DNA of 40,593 bases, from positions 1 to 40,593 of the forward strand of contig CALCBD010000025.1 in the NCBI GenBank assembly GCA_937897985.1. Reading direction: 5' to 3'. Position 1 is the first letter of the stretch. Each line of letters starts with the position of its first letter. The notes under the pieces were generated by a model. It saw nothing but the letters and a program-made list of their open reading frames with translations. It was not told the origin of the DNA and made no database searches. This document shows positions 7,231 through 16,186 of the stretch, in pieces. Origin of the DNA: an uncultured Paludibacter sp. Lineage in GTDB: Bacteria > Bacteroidota > Bacteroidia > Bacteroidales > Paludibacteraceae. Position numbers and translations under genes: made by a program.

Positions 7231-8319
7231 ATGAAAAATATCAACTACAGCATTGAGAATCATTTGGATGATTCGGTGGAAGGTTATATGAAACGATGTT
7301 TGTTTCTAGCGGCTAATGGCGAAAGCCATGTAGCGCCAAATCCGATGGTGGGTGCTGTTATTGTTCACAATAATAAAATCATTGCAGAAGGTTATCATCA
7401 TAAATATGGACAGGCACATGCCGAACCTAACGCAATCAATGCTGTAAAAGACAAAGAATTACTGAAGTCATCAACGCTTTATGTAAATCTCGAACCTTGC
7501 TCGCATTATGGCAAAACACCTCCATGTGCCGACCTTATTGTAGCTTCGGGAATTCCAAAGGTCGTTATCGGGACCTCCGACCCCAATCCCAAGGTAGCAG
7601 GAAGAGGCGTGAAAAAACTGATAGATGCCGGTATAGAAGTGATAGTTGGAGTACTTGAAAACGAATGCAGGGAATTAAATAAAAGATTTTTTACTTTTCA
7701 AACGGCAAAACGTCCATTCGTTATTCTCAAATGGGCGCAAACCGCAGATGGATTTATTGATAAAATCCGTAATGACAGGACACAATTGCCTTTTCAGATT
7801 TCAGATCAGCTTACCCGTCAGTTCACACATCATATGCGTGCCGAGAATCAGTCGATACTGGTAAGTACAAACACGCTTATTCTGGATAATCCATCACTTA
7901 CTGTTCGCCACTGGTCGGGTAAAAGTCCTGTAAGATTTGCTATCGACCGGAATAATGTAGTTCCGGAAGATTATAATATTTTAGATGGCAAACTCCGGAC
8001 TATTATTTTTACCGAAAAGGAGGTGAAATCCGGAACCAATACCGGGTATGTAAAGATTCCGTTCGACGAAAACAGTTTGTCGGCAATGCTGCAAAGTATT
8101 TACGAACTAAGTATAAATTCGGTACTGGTGGAAGGAGGTGCAAAGTTACTTCAAAACTTTATCAATCAGGGATTATGGGACGAAGCCAATGTGGAGGTTT
8201 CGGATCAGATTATACTTTCGGGAGTGGCAGCTCCTGCTATAGGTTGTCAGCCGGTGGCTGTGAAAAAATTCGGAAAACATTTATGGATAAATTATATCAA
8301 TAATAACAAACATTTTTGA
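7231..8319 (+). CDS. ribD: Bifunctional riboflavin biosynthesis deaminase/reductase
   Basis: It catalyses the second and third steps of riboflavin synthesis: deamination of the pyrimidine intermediate, then NADPH-dependent reduction of the ribose. The 362-aa product has an N-terminal CMP/dCMP-deaminase-type zinc domain, with H63-A-E65 as ligand and proton shuttle and C90 and C99 in PCSHYGKTPPC. It has a C-terminal RibD_C reductase domain from about residue 160 (RPFVILKWAQTADGFI, then NSVLVEGGAKLLQNFI). The conserved domain begins near the second Met (7288), so the first 19 residues could be untranslated; I keep the first ATG. The stop at 8317-8319 lies 2 nt before the cls ATG, so the pair is probably cotranscribed. 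Confidence 0.95.
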   Translation: MKNINYSIENHLDDSVEGYMKRCLFLAANGESHVAPNPMVGAVIVHNNKIIAEGYHHKYGQAHAEPNAINAVKDKELLKSSTLYVNLEPCSHYGKTPPCADLIVASGIPKVVIGTSDPNPKVAGRGVKKLIDAGIEVIVGVLENECRELNKRFFTFQTAKRPFVILKWAQTADGFIDKIRNDRTQLPFQISDQLTRQFTHHMRAENQSILVSTNTLILDNPSLTVRHWSGKSPVRFAIDRNNVVPEDYNILDGKLRTIIFTEKEVKSGTNTGYVKIPFDENSLSAMLQSIYELSINSVLVEGGAKLLQNFINQGLWDEANVEVSDQIILSGVAAPAIGCQPVAVKKFGKHLWINYINNNKHF

Positions 8320-8321
8320 AG

Positions 8322-9743
8322 ATGGACCATATTTTAACTATCATGTTTATAGCGTTATATCTGTATACGCTTATAACAACAATATCTGTGTTGTTGCTCG
8401 AAAACAGGAATCCCGTGAAGTCCTTATCGTGGGTGCTCGTATTATTATTTCTTCCGGTAATGGGGTTGGTTTTTTACCTGATTTTCGGTCAGAATTTCAA
8501 AAAGCAGAAAATTATAAAAAAAAGGGTTCGGTTTCCCCAGAAACTACAGCAAAACCTGATTAATTTCGATCAGGATGGGACGGCATTTATTCATGCCAAC
8601 CAATTGAATCTGATTAAACTGCTGATTAAGAACAGTGATGCAGGTGTGTATTGCGACAATAAAATTGAGATACTCGCCGAAGGTGGGAAAACATTTGAAG
8701 CAATGTTTGAAGCCATTCGGAATGCGAAGAACCATATTCATGTGGAATTTTTTATTTTCGGAAACGATAAAATTTCGAACGATTTAAGGGAGTTGTTGAT
8801 TACGAAAGCCCGTGAAGGGGTCAGGGTACGAATGATTTATGATTTCTGGGGAAGTTTCTTTCTGTCACGTATGTATCTTCAGACCCTGAAAGATGCCGGA
8901 GTTTATATCAGACCGTTTTTACCGCTGAGGTTACGCTTCGGCAGGAGTAAAATCAACTACAGAAACCACAGAAAGATATTGATTGTTGATGGGAAAATTG
9001 GTTTTACCGGCGGGCTTAATTTTGCCGACCGATATGCTTTCGGTAATGCCCTTGGCCGTTGGCGCGATACTTTTGTGCGGTTTGAAGGTAAGGCTGTTCA
9101 CGGTCTTCAGCAATTGTTTCTTACCGATTGGTATTTTGTAGAACACAAAATGATTGAGGATCCGAAATATTTCCCGGCAGCCAAAAAGTTTGACAAAAAT
9201 GTGGTTCAGATTGTAAGCAGCGGACCCGACACTGATTGGGAAGCAATCATGCAGGGTATCAGTTCGGCTGTCATGTCGGCAACAAAATATGTTTACATCC
9301 ATACACCTTATTTTGTACCCAACGATGTAATTGAAACCTGTCTGCAGATGGCAGCTATGAGTGGAATTGATGTCCGGTTGATGATCCCCAGTCATTCCGA
9401 CTCGAAATTGTCTGATGCCTGTACCTCGAGTTATCTCGGTCGGGCGCTTGAAGCCGGAATACGTGTATTTAAATATCAAAAGGGATTTCTTCACAGCAAG
9501 GCAATTGTAATTGATGGTGTGATTTCGGTTATCGGTTCGGCTAACCTGGATGAGCGGAGTTTTAATCAGAATTTCGAAGCAAATGCTTTTATTTACGACA
9601 ATAAAACGGCCGAAACTCTGAAAAGTCTTTTCGAAAGAGATATTAAAAACAGTGTTGAGCTTACTTTGGAACAATGGGTAAGCCGGAAACGCAAACAGAA
9701 ACTGAAAGAATCGTGGGCACGACTGTTCAGCCCCCTGATGTAA
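8322..9743 (+). CDS. cls: Cardiolipin synthase (phospholipase D family)
   Basis: Inner-membrane enzyme that condenses two phosphatidylglycerols into cardiolipin. The product is 473 aa from the ATG at 8322; a TTG two codons upstream is less likely. Two N-terminal transmembrane helices (residues 3-26 and 36-56) are followed by two PLD domains. The HKD motifs are complete: H216/K218/D223 in HRKILIVDGKIGFTGG, and H391/K393/D398 in HSKAIVIDGVISVIGSANLDERS. The length is typical for bacterial Cls. It lies immediately downstream of ribD. Its TAA is directly abutted by a bidirectional terminator. Confidence 0.94.
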   Translation: MDHILTIMFIALYLYTLITTISVLLLENRNPVKSLSWVLVLLFLPVMGLVFYLIFGQNFKKQKIIKKRVRFPQKLQQNLINFDQDGTAFIHANQLNLIKLLIKNSDAGVYCDNKIEILAEGGKTFEAMFEAIRNAKNHIHVEFFIFGNDKISNDLRELLITKAREGVRVRMIYDFWGSFFLSRMYLQTLKDAGVYIRPFLPLRLRFGRSKINYRNHRKILIVDGKIGFTGGLNFADRYAFGNALGRWRDTFVRFEGKAVHGLQQLFLTDWYFVEHKMIEDPKYFPAAKKFDKNVVQIVSSGPDTDWEAIMQGISSAVMSATKYVYIHTPYFVPNDVIETCLQMAAMSGIDVRLMIPSHSDSKLSDACTSSYLGRALEAGIRVFKYQKGFLHSKAIVIDGVISVIGSANLDERSFNQNFEANAFIYDNKTAETLKSLFERDIKNSVELTLEQWVSRKRKQKLKESWARLFSPLM

Positions 9744-9788
9744 AAAAAGAGAGAGAAACTCATTAATGAATTTCTCTCTCTTTTTTTT
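9742..9788. terminator. Bidirectional terminator between cls and rplS
   Basis: A 17-bp stem has AAAAAAAGAGAGAGAAA (9742-9758) pairing with its complement at 9771-9787 around a 12-nt loop. A-tracts and T-tracts on either side let it work on both strands. Its left arm begins inside the cls stop codon, and it ends about 19 nt from the rplS stop. Confidence 0.9.
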
Positions 9789-9806
9789 ACATCTGAAAGC
9801 CTGTAA

Positions 9807-10154
9807 TTACACGCGTCTTTCTTTGATACGGGCTTTTTTGCCGGTAAGTGCACGTAAATAATACAATTTAGCACGGCGAACTTTACCACGTTTGTTGACT
9901 GTAATGCTTTCGATAAATGGTGAATCAAGCGGGAAAATACGTTCTACGCCAACATTACCCGACATTTTACGAACTGTAAAACGTTTCTTGTTTTCATGTC
10001 CCACGATTTTGATAACATCACCGCGAAATTCCTGAATACGTTCCTTGTTTCCTTCGATAATGCGATAAGCCACTGTAACGGTGTCACCTGCTTTAAACGC
10101 CGGATGAGATTTTTCAACAAGAAATGCTTGTTCTGCAATTTTAATTAAATCCAT
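9807..10154 (-). CDS. rplS: 50S ribosomal protein L19
   Basis: Large-subunit ribosomal protein at the 30S-50S interface. The product is 115 aa from the ATG at 10154 (MDLIKIAEQAFL). An upstream TTG would add ten residues foreign to the family. The L19 core is obvious: PAFKAGDTVTVAYRI, ERIQEFRGDVIKI, FTVRKMSGNVGVERIFPL and the basic C-terminus KVRRAKLYYLRALTGKKARI. It stands alone here, without rpsP-rimM-trmD as in E. coli. It has a strong promoter (10234-10263) and the shared terminator downstream. Confidence 0.97.
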   Translation of the reverse strand: MDLIKIAEQAFLVEKSHPAFKAGDTVTVAYRIIEGNKERIQEFRGDVIKIVGHENKKRFTVRKMSGNVGVERIFPLDSPFIESITVNKRGKVRRAKLYYLRALTGKKARIKERRV

Positions 10155-10233
10155 TTTGCTCTTTTTTAAGTAATTAATGCGCAATATTCACAGACCTTGT
10201 TATTCTGTCAGAGATTACGCTAAATTCGGACTG

Positions 10234-10263
10234 CAAAATTAGTGTTTTATTTTGACCTGACAA
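10234..10263 (-). promoter_or_regulatory. Promoter of rplS
   Basis: Minus-strand TAATTTTG at 10234-10241 (-7) and a TTG core at 10261-10263 (-33) are separated by 19 nt. The predicted leader is about 75 nt, long enough for a ribosomal-protein control element, but I see no defined structure in it. Confidence 0.65.
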
Positions 10264-10335
10264 TGCCTCAAAACGATTTTACCAACAAATATTTTCTTTT
10301 TATCGAAATCAACTTAAGAATTTGTGTCTCCGGAT

Positions 10336-11607
10336 TTATTTGTTAGTCATGATATCGAGTACCATTTTGTCGGTTTCATTCATTCCATCCCTTCCTATTT
10401 TGGTCAGGTTTTGTATGGTTTTATCCACATCTTCGTCAGTAATGCCCTCGATGGATGATAAGACCTTATTGTCCATTGCCAGAAGTGCAGATAGTGTGGC
10501 AGTTGAAACTCCGTTTGAAACTTTTAAAGTACAACTTGGCTTGGCACCATCGCAAATCATACCGGTAATATTACCAATCATATTTTTGATGGCATACCCT
10601 ATTTGTTCTTTTGTCCCACCCATTAAATAAGCCACTCCGCAGCTCGAACCGGTGGCTGCCACCACAGCTCCGCACAAACCCGAAAGACGGCCGAGACTTT
10701 GTTTGATATAAATTGTCATCAAATGACTTAAAACCAATGCTCTGATCAATTGTTCTTCGGTTTTACCGCTTTCTTCTGCAAAGACCGAAACAGGCAGGGT
10801 GGCAGCAATCCCCTGATTTCCACTGCCCGAGTTGCTCATCACCGGAAACATAGCACCTCCCATACGGGCGTCGCAGGCAGCTGCTGTAACCGAAAGCATG
10901 TGTGTGTAAACCGAGTTTCCCATCATGCCGTTGGCTAATGTCTGTGCCACACTGTGTCCGTAAGTGCCTTTCAGAGAGGCTTCGGCGGCTGCTTTGTTCA
11001 GTCTGACTGTCTCCAGAATGAAGCTGATTTCACTCAGTGGAGTTTCGAGTGCAAATTCACAAACTTTGTCGAACGAAAGCTCTGCGGTTTCAGTCTGATT
11101 CTCCTTTAATTCATCGTTGATAAGGCTCATCAGTACTTTGCCATTCAATTCGACAAGGGAGAAACGGTTGTGTTCTCTGCTGATAATTACCCTGGCCTGA
11201 TTTCCCTGACTGATTCCGACAGCCTCAATATATAATTTTTCGGTAATGTCTTTTTTAAGATGGATGCCGGTAATTTTTTTTTCAATCAGCTCTTTCCCCG
11301 ATTCAACTGCTTCGGGTGTAACTTCTCTGAGTACCTCGAGTCCGTATTCCGGCTTTCCAACAATAGCTCCGAGGGCAATGGCTATGGGCAATCCCACCAT
11401 TCCCGTACCCGGAATGCCAACCCCCATGGCGTTTTTCAATACATTGGCGCTCAGATATACGTCAATTTTTTCGGGGATAGTATTGAGAAGTTCTTTCACC
11501 TTTGCCACAGCAAGCGCTACAGCAATGGGTTCGGTGCATCCGATAGCAGGAATGACCTCCTGTTGAATGAGTGAAACAATCTTACTACGTTCGGTTATTG
11601 AAAGCAT
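10336..11607 (-). CDS. cyuA: L-cysteine desulfidase family protein (UPF0597, CyuA/YhaM type)
   Basis: A [4Fe-4S] enzyme family that breaks L-cysteine into pyruvate, ammonia and sulfide; some relatives act on serine. The product is 423 aa, close to the family length. Visible signatures are IGCTEPIAVALAVAK at about residues 22-36, GIPGTGMVGLPIAIALGA, and CDARMGGAMFPVMSNSGSGNQGIAATLPV. The C-terminal Cys-rich stretches LSGLCGAVVAATGSSCGVAYLMGG and MICDGAKPSC should supply cluster ligands. It is transcribed alone and divergently from typA. Substrate choice (Cys versus Ser) cannot be read from sequence, so the symbol is tentative. Confidence 0.85.
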   Translation of the reverse strand: MLSITERSKIVSLIQQEVIPAIGCTEPIAVALAVAKVKELLNTIPEKIDVYLSANVLKNAMGVGIPGTGMVGLPIAIALGAIVGKPEYGLEVLREVTPEAVESGKELIEKKITGIHLKKDITEKLYIEAVGISQGNQARVIISREHNRFSLVELNGKVLMSLINDELKENQTETAELSFDKVCEFALETPLSEISFILETVRLNKAAAEASLKGTYGHSVAQTLANGMMGNSVYTHMLSVTAAACDARMGGAMFPVMSNSGSGNQGIAATLPVSVFAEESGKTEEQLIRALVLSHLMTIYIKQSLGRLSGLCGAVVAATGSSCGVAYLMGGTKEQIGYAIKNMIGNITGMICDGAKPSCTLKVSNGVSTATLSALLAMDNKVLSSIEGITDEDVDKTIQNLTKIGRDGMNETDKMVLDIMTNK

Positions 11608-11808
11608 TTTGTTTGGGTTCTTGTATAATAATTCACAAAAGTATACAAAATTATCGATACAATGATGATGAAAACTGATAAATCAGGTGTTGAGAAATTC
11701 CTTTGTTATCAATGGTTGAAAGCATTTATACGGTATTGTTAACTCATTTAAATCAAACTGTTGAACTGCAAAGGTTAAGGGCGGGAATGTGGTTTGAATA
11801 ATTTTCAT

Positions 11809-11816
11809 TACCTTTG
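11809..11816 (+). promoter_or_regulatory. -7 promoter box of typA
   Basis: TACCTTTG matches TAnnTTTG and lies 26 nt before the typA ATG. No convincing -33 element is present at the expected distance. Confidence 0.5.
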
Positions 11817-11842
11817 CGGACTGAAAAAAATGATTGTGTTAA

Positions 11843-13642
11843 ATGCAGAAAATTAGAAACATTGCTATTATTGCTCACGTTGACCATGGTAAAACTACTC
11901 TGGTTGATAAGATGTTACTTGCCGGACATTTATTCCGCGACAACGAAAATGCCGGCGAGTTGATTATGGATAATAACGACCTTGAACGTGAAAGAGGAAT
12001 TACTATTCTTGCCAAAAATGTATCCATCGATTATCAGGGATATAAAATTAATATTATAGACACTCCGGGGCATGCCGACTTCGGAGGTGAGGTCGAACGG
12101 GTGTTGAACATGGCCGATGGCGTATTGTTATTGGTCGATGCGTTTGAAGGTCCTATGCCTCAAACCCGTTTTGTACTTCAAAAAGCGCTTCAAATCGGAT
12201 TGACACCGATAGTGGTTGTCAATAAAGTGGACAAACCTAATTGCCGTCCGGATGAAGTACATGAATTGGTTTTCGATTTGATGTACAACCTCGATGCCAC
12301 AGAAGAACAGCTGAACTTTCACACTATTTACGGTTCGGCTAAAAATAACTGGATGTCGGAGGACTGGAAAGAGCAAACCAACAGTATTTTGCCTCTGCTC
12401 GATGCTATTATTGAGTATATCCCAGAACCATTAATGCTCGAAGGTACTCCTCAGATGCTGATTACTTCACTCGATTATTCCTCGTATGTGGGACGTATTG
12501 CTGTGGGTCGTGTTCACCGGGGCGTATTGCGCGAAGGTATGGATGTAAGTCTGGTGAAGCGTGACGGAACCGTGAAGAAAAGCCGTATCAAGGAATTACA
12601 TACTTTTACCGGTTTGGGAAGAACCAAAACTACCGAAGTTAAATCGGGCGATATCTGTGCATTAGTCGGCATAGATGGCTTCGAAATCGGGGATTCGATT
12701 TGCGACCTGCTCAATCCGGAGCCATTGAAACCAATTGCCATTGATGAGCCAACCATGAGTATGGTATTCACTATCAATACTTCGCCATTCTTTGGCAAAG
12801 AAGGAAAATACGTAACTTCACGTCATATTCACGACAGGTTAATCAAAGAGCTGGATAAGAATTTAGCACTCCGTGTCGAAAAAAATATCGATTCTGATAT
12901 CTGGCATGTTTACGGGCGTGGAGTTCTCCACCTGTCGGTGCTGATTGAAACCATGCGTCGCGAGGGTTACGAATTGCAGGTTGGTCAGCCTCAGGTGATT
13001 TTCAAAGAAATTGATGGCAAAAGATGTGAACCTATCGAACAACTTACCATTAATCTTCCGGAGGAATGTTCAGGAAAAATTATTGAAATGGTGGCAATGA
13101 GAAAAGGAGAGATGTTGAGTATGGAAGTGATGAACGACCGTATTCAGCTCGAATTTTTAATTCCATCGCGCGGTATTATCGGACTCCGGAATGGTGTTCT
13201 GACTGCTTCGGCAGGCGAGGCAATTATGTCACATCGGTTTTTTGAATATCAACCGTACAAAGGAGACATAGAAAAACGAACCAACGGTTCCATTATTGCA
13301 ATGGAAAGTGGTACTGCTTTCGCTTACGCAATCGACAAACTACAGGACAGAGGCAGGTTCTTTATTTTCCCTCAGGACGAGATTTATGCCGGACAGGTAG
13401 TGGGCGAAAGCGCCAAGGAAGGCGATATGGTTGTGAATGTAACCAAATCGAAAAAGCTCACAAATATGCGTGCTTCAGGTGCTGATGACAAGGCAAAACT
13501 GATTCCGCCGGTTGTATTCAGTCTCGAAGAGGCGCTTGAATATATCAAAGAAGATGAATATGTCGAAATTACTCCTCAGAGTATACGTCTTCGAAAAATA
13601 TATCTCGACGAAAATGAGCGAAAACGAATGTCGAAAAAATAA
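11843..13642 (+). CDS. typA: Ribosome-associated translational GTPase TypA/BipA
   Basis: EF-G-like GTPase that acts on the ribosome in stress and low-temperature assembly. The product is 599 aa. G1 is AHVDHGKT (residues 11-18), G2 lies in ERGITI, G3 is DTPGHADFGGEVERV and G4 is NKVDK. The EF-Tu domain 2, EF-G III/V-like domains and the BipA-specific C-terminal domain (RASGADDKAKLIPP, SLEEALEYIKEDEYVEITP) all follow, so it is full length. It is divergent from the cysteine desulfidase gene and followed by a separately promoted outer-membrane protein gene. Confidence 0.97.
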   Translation: MQKIRNIAIIAHVDHGKTTLVDKMLLAGHLFRDNENAGELIMDNNDLERERGITILAKNVSIDYQGYKINIIDTPGHADFGGEVERVLNMADGVLLLVDAFEGPMPQTRFVLQKALQIGLTPIVVVNKVDKPNCRPDEVHELVFDLMYNLDATEEQLNFHTIYGSAKNNWMSEDWKEQTNSILPLLDAIIEYIPEPLMLEGTPQMLITSLDYSSYVGRIAVGRVHRGVLREGMDVSLVKRDGTVKKSRIKELHTFTGLGRTKTTEVKSGDICALVGIDGFEIGDSICDLLNPEPLKPIAIDEPTMSMVFTINTSPFFGKEGKYVTSRHIHDRLIKELDKNLALRVEKNIDSDIWHVYGRGVLHLSVLIETMRREGYELQVGQPQVIFKEIDGKRCEPIEQLTINLPEECSGKIIEMVAMRKGEMLSMEVMNDRIQLEFLIPSRGIIGLRNGVLTASAGEAIMSHRFFEYQPYKGDIEKRTNGSIIAMESGTAFAYAIDKLQDRGRFFIFPQDEIYAGQVVGESAKEGDMVVNVTKSKKLTNMRASGADDKAKLIPPVVFSLEEALEYIKEDEYVEITPQSIRLRKIYLDENERKRMSKK

Positions 13643-13679
13643 AATTGAAAGCAAAACCGAATCGGGCTGAAATTTTTTG

Positions 13680-13687
13680 TAATTTTG
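13680..13687 (+). promoter_or_regulatory. -7 promoter box of the outer-membrane protein gene
   Basis: TAATTTTG matches TAnnTTTG 49 nt before the ATG at 13737. No good -33 element was seen. Confidence 0.4.
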
Positions 13688-13736
13688 TCTTCGGTGTTAA
13701 GATTTTTGTTTTACGAAGTATAATTTGAGAAACATC

Positions 13737-14372
13737 ATGAAAAAATCCATTTATTTTGTCATTCTTTTTTTTCTTGCTATTGGTGTCAGCGTCAGGGCTC
13801 AGATAGGAATAAAAGCAGGAATTAATATGGCCAACGAAATAAAATCACTTAGCAGTGAGGCTATTGCTGCCGGTTTTAGTACCGAAAATCTCACGGGATA
13901 TGAAGTGGGATTAGTGGCACAGTTAAATTCAAAAAAATCGGGGTTAGGTGCCGAAATCGGTTTCCTGCTTTCGCAAAAAGGATTTTCTTATTCCGATAGT
14001 GTCAGCGTAGTCGATATGGTAAAAAGAGGATATAAAGAACTGAATTACATCGAAGTCCCTTTGAATCTCCGCTATTGTCTGAAATTAGGATTTGTAGGTG
14101 TTTATGGTTATGGTGGTCTGTATGCGGGATATGCCCTGAACGGAAAATTAGTGGACGAAACGGAAGCAGTGTCGCAGGATATAGATTTCGGCGAAATGCT
14201 GAACCGGAGCGATTACGGTTATAATCTCGGGCTGGGTGTCGAATTTTTCAAAAAAATTCAGTTTGGTGCCAACTGGTCGCAGGGTCTGAAAAAATCAGTT
14301 TTCCAGATCAACCAAAATGCCGATCCGCGTTCGAACAGAGTTTATTCGGTTACGTTAACTTACCTGTTTTAA
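13737..14372 (+). CDS. Outer-membrane beta-barrel protein (PorT-like family)
   Basis: 211 aa from the ATG at 13737; a TTG four codons upstream is less likely. It has a clear signal peptide (MKKSIYFVILFFLAIGVSVRAQ), then IGIKAGINMAN, a typical start for Bacteroidota porin-like barrels. Alternating hydrophobic beta strands follow (YEVGLVAQL, GLGAEIGFLLSQKG, YIEVPLNLRYCLKLG, VGVYGYGGLYAGYALNG), ending in RVYSVTLTYLF with a terminal aromatic residue as expected for barrel insertion. It probably forms a small 8-10-strand barrel of unknown cargo. It is monocistronic, with its own -7 box and terminator. Confidence 0.85.
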   Translation: MKKSIYFVILFFLAIGVSVRAQIGIKAGINMANEIKSLSSEAIAAGFSTENLTGYEVGLVAQLNSKKSGLGAEIGFLLSQKGFSYSDSVSVVDMVKRGYKELNYIEVPLNLRYCLKLGFVGVYGYGGLYAGYALNGKLVDETEAVSQDIDFGEMLNRSDYGYNLGLGVEFFKKIQFGANWSQGLKKSVFQINQNADPRSNRVYSVTLTYLF

Positions 14373-14393
14373 TTCAGGAATGTATTAATGATG

Positions 14394-14433
14394 AGGCTGT
14401 CTCAAAAAGATATTTTGAGGCAGCCTTTTTTTT
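14394..14433 (+). terminator. Rho-independent terminator after the outer-membrane protein gene
   Basis: A 14-bp stem, 14394-14407 with 14413-14426 (one G-U pair), has a 5-nt loop and is followed by seven further T residues. Confidence 0.88.
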
Positions 14434-14539
14434 GGTTTTTCAATAAATTAATTCATTCGTTTTTAAGTATTTGTTTTTCAACTATATAGCAATCTGTTTT
14501 TTTGTGAAATAAAATAATGGATTATATCCCGATTTTTTG

Positions 14540-14547
14540 TAACTTTG
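14540..14547 (+). promoter_or_regulatory. -7 promoter box of the tig-clpP-clpX operon
   Basis: TAACTTTG matches TAnnTTTG. The leader to the tig ATG is about 110 nt. The -33 position shows only a weak ATGG. Confidence 0.5.
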
Positions 14548-14660
14548 CAGCCCTGAAATATTTATAAAAATCATATATCAGCAGTGAATAAAAATCTGAC
14601 TTCAGGTAAGGTCAAATTGCTGATAACGAATAAACAGAAAATCAGAAAACAGTATAAATT

Positions 14661-16016
14661 ATGAACATTGTCAGAAAAGATCTCGATCAAAACAACGCAA
14701 TAATTACTTTAAGCGTTGAAAAAGCCGATTACAACGAGAAAGTTGAAAAAACCCTTCGTCAATACCGTCAAAAAGCCAATATTCCCGGTTTTCGTCCCGG
14801 AATGGTGCCACTCGGATTGTTGAAAAAAATGTATGGTAAAGCTATTTTGGCCGAGGAACTTAACAAAATTGTAGGCGAAGAGCTTCAAAAATACCTGCAG
14901 GAAAGTAAAGTGGACATCCTTGGCGAACCACTTGTGAACGAAACAGAACAGGAACCTGTCAACTTTGATACAGACAGGGAAAATTTCGAATTTAAATTTG
15001 ACATAGGAATTGCTCCTGAATTTGATGTGACCTTCTCCGGAAAAGACAAAGTAAAATATTATAACATTGCAGTAAGCGATGAAATGATTGAAAATCAGGT
15101 GAAATCGTATACCGGCAGATATGGAAAATATGTACAGGAAGAATCGGTCGAATTGAACGACATGGTCAAAGGTTCACTTCTGGAATTGAACGATGGTAAA
15201 GTGAACGAGAGCGGAATTAAACTTAATGATGCTGTACTTACTCCGGCTTACATAAAAGTTGAATCAAAGAAAGCAGAATTTACAGGTGCAAAAATTGGTG
15301 ATATGATCACTTTCAATCCTTCTGCAGCTTTCGAAAATGATGCAGAATTAGCATCTTTCCTTAAAATTTCGAAAGAAGAAGCTGCCGGCGTTAAATCTGA
15401 TTTTCAGTTTACAATTACAGGCATTACCCGTTATCACGAATCTCCGGTCGATCAGGAACTTTTCGACAAAGTATATGGCGAAGGTGTTGTAACAAGCGAA
15501 GACGAATTCAAGGCAAAAATCAGAGAAAATATTCAGGAAAATCTGACAGGCGACAGCAATTATAAATTCGGACTGGATGCGCGTGATATGCTTCTTGCCA
15601 AATTTACCGATCTTTCTTTCCCCGATGCCTTCCTCAAACGCTGGGTCATCGAAACAAATAAAAATATTTCAGCCGAAACACTCGAGGAAGAATATCCGAA
15701 AATGATCGAAGGGCTTAAATGGCAGTTGATTAAAAATAAAATTGCCAAAGCAAATGAAATCAAAATTGAGAATGAAGACATCGAGCAATATGCAAAAACA
15801 GTAACTAAAGCTCAGTTCGCTCAATACGGTATGGTTGGCGTGGAAGAGGATATAATTAATAATTATGCCAAAGACATGTTGAAGAAAGAAGATAATCTGA
15901 AAGGAATTATTGAAAAAGTGGAAGAAAATAAGGTGATGGAAGTGGTTAAAGCAAATGTTAAGCTTGATATGGTTGCCATATCAGTCGAAGATTTTAATAA
16001 AATGTTCGAAAGCTAA
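14661..16016 (+). CDS. tig: Trigger factor, ribosome-associated chaperone
   Basis: It binds L23 at the ribosomal exit tunnel and shields nascent chains. The product is 451 aa. The N-terminal ribosome-binding domain carries the signature as GFRPGMVPLGLLKKMYG (residues 43-59); the usual GFRxGKxP lysine is Met here, as in many Bacteroidota. The central PPIase-like domain (about 150-255) is weakly conserved and lacks an obvious FKBP active site, which is common in this phylum. The helical C-terminal domain runs from about 260 and contains FPDAFLKRWVIETNK and EEDIINNYAKDMLKKEDN. It is first in the tig-clpP-clpX cluster. Confidence 0.95.
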   Translation: MNIVRKDLDQNNAIITLSVEKADYNEKVEKTLRQYRQKANIPGFRPGMVPLGLLKKMYGKAILAEELNKIVGEELQKYLQESKVDILGEPLVNETEQEPVNFDTDRENFEFKFDIGIAPEFDVTFSGKDKVKYYNIAVSDEMIENQVKSYTGRYGKYVQEESVELNDMVKGSLLELNDGKVNESGIKLNDAVLTPAYIKVESKKAEFTGAKIGDMITFNPSAAFENDAELASFLKISKEEAAGVKSDFQFTITGITRYHESPVDQELFDKVYGEGVVTSEDEFKAKIRENIQENLTGDSNYKFGLDARDMLLAKFTDLSFPDAFLKRWVIETNKNISAETLEEEYPKMIEGLKWQLIKNKIAKANEIKIENEDIEQYAKTVTKAQFAQYGMVGVEEDIINNYAKDMLKKEDNLKGIIEKVEENKVMEVVKANVKLDMVAISVEDFNKMFES

Positions 16017-16079
16017 ACAACTTTCGTTGTACCGAAAATATATTTTAACTTTTCGAAAAGGCTTTTTCACCTCTTCTTG

Positions 16080-16137
16080 TCAAACAAAAACGAACTACTT
16101 TTGTTTGAACTTTGATAAAGGCAAAAAAGCCTTTTCC
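16080..16137 (+). promoter_or_regulatory. Two tandem hairpins between tig and clpP
   Basis: Hairpin 1 is CAAACAAAA (16081-16089) with TTTTGTTTG (16099-16107). Hairpin 2 is AAAGGC (16117-16122) with GCCTTT (16129-16134), followed by only a couple of T residues and then CC. Hairpin 2 could be a weak terminator or attenuator, and both could be mRNA processing or stability elements. Confidence 0.45.
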
Positions 16138-16186
16138 GGTTTCCGGTTTTAGTTCTTAAACATAAACTTTTTAAAATTAAATTGAT

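Noticed and set aside
8931..9674. 247-codon open frame on the minus strand
   Set aside because: Lies wholly inside cls, whose HKD motifs and codon pattern are intact; a shadow frame.
10155..10335. Riboswitch or L19-binding leader upstream of rplS
   Set aside because: I could not draw a convincing conserved structure; only the promoter is supported.
11246..11574. Two open frames of about 105 codons on the plus strand
   Set aside because: Antisense to the well-conserved N-terminal part of the cysteine desulfidase gene; no independent signals.
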